Shown: positions 59,657 to 64,000 of the stretch, piece after piece
How the letters are laid out: each line of letters starts with the position of its first letter
Position numbering within the stretch: the stretch's first letter is position 1
Assembly (NCBI GenBank): GCA_963709775.1
Contig: CAVPXS010000012.1
Span: forward strand, 1 to 64,000
Direction of reading: 5' to 3'
DNA length: 64,000 nt
Source: Salinimicrobium sp963709775
Lineage (GTDB): Bacteria; Bacteroidota; Bacteroidia; Flavobacteriales; Flavobacteriaceae
Position numbers and translations under genes: made by a program
Notes under the pieces: generated by a model
The model's input: the letters and a program-made list of their open reading frames with translations, nothing else
What the model was told of the DNA's origin: nothing
Database searches by the model: none

Positions 59657-60069
59657 ATGAAAAAAATTATAATTCTTAAGGCATTTCTAGTACTGGTCCT
59701 TTTTTTTCGATCTCCTGTGATAAGGATGATTCTATAGAAAAAACCCTGCCGGGGGAATGGATCGAAGTGGAACCTGTAAGTGATCGCACCACACTTATTT
59801 TTTCATCACAGAACAGGGTGACAAGAATAGATGGAGAAGGTAATGAGGAAAATTACATCTACGAAATTAAAGATGATGCTATTTTTTTAAGTCTGGAAAG
59901 CGGGCAGGAGGGAAGCACTGAGTTGTTTTTTCAGAAATTGGATCCGGGCAGATTCAGAATTGGAAATTTATATCCTTCTATTCCCGAAGGTGAAGAGGTG
60001 ATTATGACCTTTGAGAGGACTATAGAAGGTTTAATAACCCTCTCCAGGGTTGGGAACCGACAGGGTTGA
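59657..60069 (+). pseudogene. Small lipoprotein, frameshifted in a T8 tract of the signal peptide
   Basis: An ATG at 59657 starts MKKIIILKAFLVLVLFF, a signal peptide that runs out of frame. The mature frame is open from the same point as FSISCDKDDSIEKTLPGEWI, giving a lipobox and a lipocalin-like body (EWIEVEPVSDRTTLIFSS; GQEGSTELFFQKLDPGRFRI). The break is exactly at T8 (59700-59707): one more T restores a complete ~137-residue lipoprotein. The tract in a signal peptide makes either a sequencing slip or a phase-variable gene possible. Confidence 0.72.
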
Positions 60070-60086
60070 GTGAGGATCGAAGAATC

Positions 60087-60122
60087 AAAAAAAAACCCGC
60101 TCCTTTTCAGAAGCGGGTTTTA
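60087..60122. terminator. Bidirectional terminator between the lipoprotein gene and tsf
   Basis: Stem AAACCCGCT/AGCGGGTTT with a 10-nt loop, with A-run and T-run on the two sides. Confidence 0.82.
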
Positions 60123-60142
60123 TAATTTTATTTCCGAAGGAA

Positions 60143-60967
60143 TTATCCAAGTGCAACTCTTTCGAAAGCTACTACTTTAAGGTTGGCATCTTCAGACTTT
60201 ACATATTCACCAACAGACATTTTGCTGTCTTTGATGAAATCCTGGTTTACAAGAGTATTGTCTTTAAAGAAACGTTTGATCTTTCCTTTTGCGATATTAT
60301 CCAGCATTTCTTCTGGCTTACCTTCCTGTCTTAGTTGATCTTTTGCGATCTCGATCTCTTTTTCAACTACAGACTGGTCAACACCTTCTTCGTTAAGAGC
60401 AACAGGGTTCATGGCAGCTGCCTGCATAGAAACATTTTTTGCAACTTCTTCGGCATTATCTGTCTTTGCAGAAAGTCCTGTAAGAACAGCGATTTTGTTA
60501 CCGGCGTGGATGTAAGATCCTACGAATGGAGCCTCAAGAGTCCTGAAGTCACCAATCTCGATCTTCTCACCAATAACCCCGGTTTGCTCAGTAAGTTTTT
60601 CCTGAACAGTAATTCCTTTGTACTGCTTTCCAAGAAGTTCTTCCTTAGAAGAAGTTTCAAGAGCAAGATCTGCAAGATCCTGTGCGAACTGTACGAAAGA
60701 ATCATTTTTTGCAACGAAGTCTGTCTCACAGTTAAGGGAAACAATAACTCCTCTTGTGTTATCAGAATTTACTGTTGCGATCACAGCTCCTTCAGAAGAC
60801 TCTCTGTCGGCACGGTTTGCAGCAACTTTTTGTCCTTTTTTACGAAGAACTTCAATAGCTTTATCGTAATCTCCTTCGGCTTCTACCAATGCTTTTTTGC
60901 AGTCCATCATTCCGGCACCGGTAGCTTGTCTTAGTTTATTTACTTCTGCGGCGGTTATCTTAGCCAT
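60143..60967 (-). CDS. tsf: Elongation factor Ts
   Basis: 274 residues. The UBA-like start VNKLRQATGAGMMDCKKALVE, then LNCETDFVAKNDSFVQF and the coiled-coil/core regions. It exchanges GDP for GTP on EF-Tu. It is downstream of rpsB with a 91-nt gap that contains an 11-bp inverted repeat. Confidence 0.98.
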   Translation of the reverse strand: MAKITAAEVNKLRQATGAGMMDCKKALVEAEGDYDKAIEVLRKKGQKVAANRADRESSEGAVIATVNSDNTRGVIVSLNCETDFVAKNDSFVQFAQDLADLALETSSKEELLGKQYKGITVQEKLTEQTGVIGEKIEIGDFRTLEAPFVGSYIHAGNKIAVLTGLSAKTDNAEEVAKNVSMQAAAMNPVALNEEGVDQSVVEKEIEIAKDQLRQEGKPEEMLDNIAKGKIKRFFKDNTLVNQDFIKDSKMSVGEYVKSEDANLKVVAFERVALG

Positions 60968-60997
60968 AGTGTATAATGTTTTATATTAAAAGAATAA

Positions 60998-61035
60998 GTC
61001 GTTCAGTTAATTTCAGAAGAAAGAAACCGAACGAC
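60998..61035 (-). promoter_or_regulatory. RNA hairpin between rpsB and tsf
   Basis: GTCGTTCAGTT (60998-61008) and AACCGAACGAC (61025-61035) form an 11-bp stem with one mismatch and a 16-nt loop. It has no T-run, so it is more likely an attenuator or stability element than a terminator. Confidence 0.5.
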
Positions 61036-61058
61036 TCATAGATTAACTTATGAAATTT

Positions 61059-61958
61059 CTATTCTTCCTCACCATTAGTAGAACGAGCATCGGCTAAAGT
61101 CTCTTTTTTAGACTCTAGTTTCACGTCTTCCTGAGCTTCCTTCATGTCTTTTTTATCCTGTGGATCTGTAGACGGAACTTCAGTTTCTAATTTCGGCTTT
61201 CTTGGCTTAGGAGTTCTTTTTGGTTTGTCTTCTGTTTGATCTTCTTCTTTGGAATCTTTTCCAGAAGATTTTCTTTCAGAAAGACCTTCTACGATAGAAT
61301 CGGCCACGTAAGAAACAACTTTACTAATTGATTTTGAAGCATCATCATTTGCAGGGATCACATAATCCACATCTCTAGGATCTGAATTCGTATCGACCAT
61401 TGCAAAAATTGGAATGTTTAATTTTTGAGCTTCTTTAATCGCGATGTGTTCACGAGTGATATCTACTACGAATAAAGCGGCTGGAAGGCGGCTCATTTCG
61501 GAAATAGAACCTAAGTTTTTCTCTAACTTAGCTCTTAAACGATCTACTTGTAAACGTTCTTTTTTAGAAAGTGTGTTGAAAGTACCGTCTTTCTTCATTC
61601 TATCGATAGAAGCCATTTTCTTAACAGCTTTACGAATAGTAACGAAGTTTGTCAACATACCACCAGGCCATCTTTCTGTGATGTAAGGCATGTTAGCTTT
61701 TTCGGCTTGTTCAGCAACAATTTCTTTTGCTTGTTTCTTGGTAGCTACGAAGAGTATTTTTCTACCACTGGCTGCAATTTTGCTAAGCGCGTCTCCGGCT
61801 TCCTGCATTTTAGCAGCACTCTTATAAAGGTTGATGATGTGAATCCCGTTGCGCTCCATGTATATGTAAGGCGCCATGTTTGGATTCCATCTTCTTGTGA
61901 GGTGACCAAAGTGTACACCTGCATCAAGTAATTCTTTTACTTCTACTTTGTTTGCCAT
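61059..61958 (-). CDS. rpsB: Ribosomal protein S2 with extended C-terminal tail
   Basis: 299 residues, about 60 longer than E. coli S2. The core (LLDAGVHFGHLTRRWNPNMA, KQAKEIVAEQAEKANMPYI, PIFAMVDTNSDPRDVDYVIP) is normal. The extra tail from about 235 is rich in K, E, P and T (EEDQTEDKPKRTPKPRKPK), low in complexity, and typical of Bacteroidetes S2. It binds 16S rRNA in the small subunit. Confidence 0.98.
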   Translation of the reverse strand: MANKVEVKELLDAGVHFGHLTRRWNPNMAPYIYMERNGIHIINLYKSAAKMQEAGDALSKIAASGRKILFVATKKQAKEIVAEQAEKANMPYITERWPGGMLTNFVTIRKAVKKMASIDRMKKDGTFNTLSKKERLQVDRLRAKLEKNLGSISEMSRLPAALFVVDITREHIAIKEAQKLNIPIFAMVDTNSDPRDVDYVIPANDDASKSISKVVSYVADSIVEGLSERKSSGKDSKEEDQTEDKPKRTPKPRKPKLETEVPSTDPQDKKDMKEAQEDVKLESKKETLADARSTNGEEE

Positions 61959-62116
61959 TTTTGTAATAGTTTACGTTCTGTTGAGATAGCAACAATCAAG
62001 TGGCGATTTTAAAATCTGGCCTTGACCGTTTAGATGCTAAACTAACCACCGGCACTTCGACATGCTTAGTGTGAATTCCGGAGTAACAACAAAAATCTAA
62101 TGATTTTAATGAACTT

Positions 62117-62135
62117 TTGGTGCTGTGAACACCAA
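62117..62135 (-). terminator. Weak hairpin downstream of rpsI
   Basis: TTGGTG/CACCAA stem with a 7-nt loop, followed by AAAAG rather than a T-run on the minus strand. Pausing or processing is possible. The 62049-62090 stretch upstream of rpsB (ACTTCGACATGCTTAGTGT) looks like a decayed dispersed repeat. Confidence 0.35.
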
Positions 62136-62140
62136 TAATA

Positions 62141-62527
62141 TTAACGTTTAGAGAACTGGAATTTCTTACGAGCTTTCTTCTGACCGAATTTCTTACGTTC
62201 AACCATTCTTGGGTCTCTTGTAAGTAAACCTTCTGGTTTAAGAGTAGTTCTATTCTCAGCGTCCAATTCTACCATAGCTCTGGAAAGGGCAAGGCGAATA
62301 GCTTCTGCCTGTCCAGTAATCCCACCACCGTAAACATTTACTTTGATGTCAAAGCTTTCGTTGTTTCCGGTTAAGTTTAGCGGCTGTCTTACTTTATACT
62401 GTAAGGTGCTGGTAGAGAAGTAATCCTTAACGTCTTTTTTGTTTACAGTGATGTTACCGCTTCCTGTAGAAACGTACACACGTGCAACTGCCGTTTTTCT
62501 ACGGCCAATTTTGTGAATAACTTCCAT
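62141..62527 (-). CDS. rpsI: Ribosomal protein S9
   Basis: 128 residues. Family motifs GRRKTAVARVYVSTGSG and VYGGGITGQAEAIRLALSRA. The extreme C-terminus KKFQFSKR is the basic tail that reaches the P-site tRNA. Its start overlaps the rplM stop (TAATG), so translation is coupled. Confidence 0.98.
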   Translation of the reverse strand: MEVIHKIGRRKTAVARVYVSTGSGNITVNKKDVKDYFSTSTLQYKVRQPLNLTGNNESFDIKVNVYGGGITGQAEAIRLALSRAMVELDAENRTTLKPEGLLTRDPRMVERKKFGQKKARKKFQFSKR

Positions 62528-62982
62528 TACTTAAGATCGTTTAAGTTAATAGTTTTTGGTTTTTGCGCCTGTAGGTCATGTTCTGATCCTGCAAAAACTC
62601 TTAGGTTACGGAAAAGATCTGCTCCAAGTTTGTTCTTTGGTAGCATTCCTTTTACTGCATTTTCCACAAGTCTCTCTGGACCTTTAGTGAATAATTCCGT
62701 TGCAGTTAAACTTCTTTGACCCCCAGGATAGCCGGTGTGGCGAATGTACTCTTTAGAGTCCCATTTCTTTCCTGTTAAGTTGATCTTCTCGGCATTGATA
62801 ACAATTACGTTATCACCACAATCAACGTGTGGGGTGAAATTAGCTTTGAACTTTCCTCTTAGTAGCTTTGCTACTACAGAAGAAAGGCGGCCAAGGGCCT
62901 GTCCTTCGGCATCAACAACAACCCACTCCTTATTTACAGTGGCTTTGTTGGCAGAAACCGTTTTGTAGCTTAATGTGTCCAC
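62527..62982 (-). CDS. rplM: Ribosomal protein L13
   Basis: 151 residues. EWVVVDAEGQALGRLSSVVA, GDNVIVINAEKINLTGKKWD and MLPKNKLGADLFRNLRVFAG are conserved. It leads the rplM-rpsI-rpsB-tsf group. It has a close consensus promoter just upstream. Confidence 0.98.
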   Translation of the reverse strand: MDTLSYKTVSANKATVNKEWVVVDAEGQALGRLSSVVAKLLRGKFKANFTPHVDCGDNVIVINAEKINLTGKKWDSKEYIRHTGYPGGQRSLTATELFTKGPERLVENAVKGMLPKNKLGADLFRNLRVFAGSEHDLQAQKPKTINLNDLK

Positions 62983-63038
62983 ACTAATTAAATTTACTTA
63001 ATAATTAAACATTCCATTCCCTGCATAAAACAGGGGTG

Positions 63039-63069
63039 CAAATGTACAATTATAAATTTATATTACAAA
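63039..63069 (-). promoter_or_regulatory. Promoter of the rplM-rpsI ribosomal operon
   Basis: TTTG (63066-63069), 19 nt, then TACATTTG (63046-63039), an exact fit to the Bacteroidetes sigma consensus, giving a leader of about 50 nt. Confidence 0.85.
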
Positions 63070-63301
63070 TGCCAGATTACTAATTTAATGGAGTTGAAGT
63101 TTCTGGTTTTCAGACCTGTTGCAAATGCCGCCGGAATTTAATTTTTTCAGCCTTCGAAATCCCCTCTTTTAGGGAATTTTCGACCTTCAATTTCTAACCT
63201 TCAAAGAAAATATCCAGCTTTAATAAATCGATGAAATACATTTAACACCGACTAAAGGAGAAATAAGTGTTAAAAAATTATTAAATAAAATTTCCCTCTC
63301 C

Positions 63302-63309
63302 TACATTTG
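63302..63309 (+). promoter_or_regulatory. Bacteroidetes -7 box (TACATTTG) upstream of the 63.3-kb lipoprotein
   Basis: Exact TAnnTTTG match, 25 nt before the preferred ATG at 63335. The -33 region is AT-rich with no perfect TTTG. The rest of 63070-63300 shows nothing recognisable. Confidence 0.5.
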
Positions 63310-63334
63310 TACCCTCAAAATGAAGAACTTGACT

Positions 63335-63937
63335 ATGAAAAGATTATTACTTAATGCAATGGTGGGGATTATGCTGGCGCCACTTTTTACTGCCTGCTCA
63401 AAGGATAATGTGAACAGTGATGTTCAGGAATTGAATCTTACAGGAACCACTTCAATTCAGGAAGTCAATATTTTGGCAGCAGACCTTGTAGGAACATGGA
63501 ACATGTACTCCATGACTTCAATGGAAAACACCGTTGATTTCGACCAGGATGGTAACAGGACTAATGACCTTCTATTAGAAACCGATTGTTTCGATCCCAT
63601 GTATTTTATATTTAAAGAGGATGGTGGCGTGGATACCCATCAGGCCAGATTATTCTTTAGCGAGGCTACCGGCATGTTCTCCTGTCAAACAACAGGCGAC
63701 TATTCTGCAACCTATGAAATTGTAGATGGAAATGAACTTACAATTACTTTTTCAATAGATGGACAGCAATACGTCGAGACCAGAACAATAAGTCTTTTTT
63801 CTAAAGAGAATGCAGAATTTCTAAAAGTAACCCTTACAAAAATGGAAACAAATGCTGCAGTTTATGTAGCACCAGATCCCGGCAACACTGTGGCTTCAGA
63901 GATTCAAAAAATTGAAATGATCTATATAAAGCAATAA
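63335..63937 (+). CDS. Lipocalin-like lipoprotein
   Basis: About 200 residues from ATG 63335-63337 (MKRLLLNAMVG); the frame opens five codons earlier. A lipoprotein signal (IMLAPLFTAC, followed by SKDN) precedes a lipocalin-like domain starting with the typical DLVGTWNMYSMTS and containing strand-loop repeats (FIFKEDGGVDTHQ; CQTTGDYSATYEIVDGNELT). Such domains bind small hydrophobic molecules, but ligand and role are unknown. Confidence 0.75.
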   Translation: MKRLLLNAMVGIMLAPLFTACSKDNVNSDVQELNLTGTTSIQEVNILAADLVGTWNMYSMTSMENTVDFDQDGNRTNDLLLETDCFDPMYFIFKEDGGVDTHQARLFFSEATGMFSCQTTGDYSATYEIVDGNELTITFSIDGQQYVETRTISLFSKENAEFLKVTLTKMETNAAVYVAPDPGNTVASEIQKIEMIYIKQ

Positions 63938-63963
63938 AAATCTTTTTTGCCCCCTGAATGATC

Positions 63964-63997
63964 AAAACCTTCGGAACCTGTTTCCGAAGGTTTTTTT
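63964..63997 (+). terminator. Rho-independent terminator of the 63.3-kb lipoprotein gene
   Basis: Stem AACCTTCGGAA/TTCCGAAGGTT with a 5-nt loop and a T-run, 27 nt past the stop. Confidence 0.9.
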
Positions 63998-64000
63998 ATT

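Overview
The window reads as chromosomal DNA from a Bacteroidota bacterium, most likely a (marine) Flavobacteriaceae member. Supporting signs are the Bacteroidetes-type promoters (TTG, about 19 nt, TAnnTTTG), the rplM-rpsI-rpsB-tsf block, an exbB/exbD/exbD cluster beside an outer-membrane barrel, DUF6090, DUF5694 and CarbopepD_reg proteins, many small lipoproteins, and a remnant of a Bacteroidetes-type REP-associated transposase. The genus cannot be fixed from the sequence alone.

Layout. 0-7.5 kb: TauE/SafE permease, serine hydrolase, DUF5694 lipoprotein, two-domain sulfurtransferase (frameshifted), small membrane protein, RluA-type pseudouridine synthase and an MFS transporter. Scars of neighbouring genes lie between them. 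7.5-11.8 kb: an AT-richer accessory patch with a higBA toxin-antitoxin pair (antitoxin fused to an ImmA/IrrE peptidase), a TIR-domain protein ending inside an attC-like inverted repeat, and two small envelope proteins. 12-23.4 kb: RidA-like protein (frameshifted), lipoproteins, CIA30 protein with a duplicated tail, a haem lipoprotein, a RAYT remnant, DUF6090, M13 peptidase and an FAD-Rieske oxidoreductase. 24-32.2 kb: threonine dehydrogenase, cold-shock protein, ClC channel, aspS, a REP-rich spacer and proA-proB. 32.2-39 kb: a TetR-TolC-MFP-RND efflux operon with a palindromic operator. 39-51.2 kb: polyprenyl synthase, sucA-sucB, aspartic protease, TatD, acyltransferase, asparaginase, tRNA-Ser(GGA) and the ExbB/ExbD energy-transduction operon. 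51.2-64 kb: envelope barrel, rpoN, asnS, MMPL exporter, frr-pyrH, tsf, rpsB, rpsI, rplM and a lipocalin-like lipoprotein.

Most of the window is ordinary core genome. Three things stand out. First, at least six recognisable genes (sulfurtransferase, a lipoprotein at 10.5-11.0 kb, RidA, RND permease, TolC, a lipoprotein at 59.7 kb) and one likely small gene are broken by single-base indels, mostly insertions. Either the source sequence carries systematic indel errors or these loci are decaying or variable. Second, there are three in-frame 3'-end scars of adjacent genes (tauE, rlu, CIA30), two of them with their own stop codon, pointing to allele replacement or insertion at gene ends. Third, there is REP/RAYT biology: an internally deleted RAYT gene and a spacer with repeated TGTCCCTACGGGACA palindromes, plus a dispersed CAAAAATGNCATTTTTG palindrome family.

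No complete insertion sequence, prophage, CRISPR array or obvious new multi-gene defence system is visible. The best candidate for accessory immunity is the TIR protein next to higBA.
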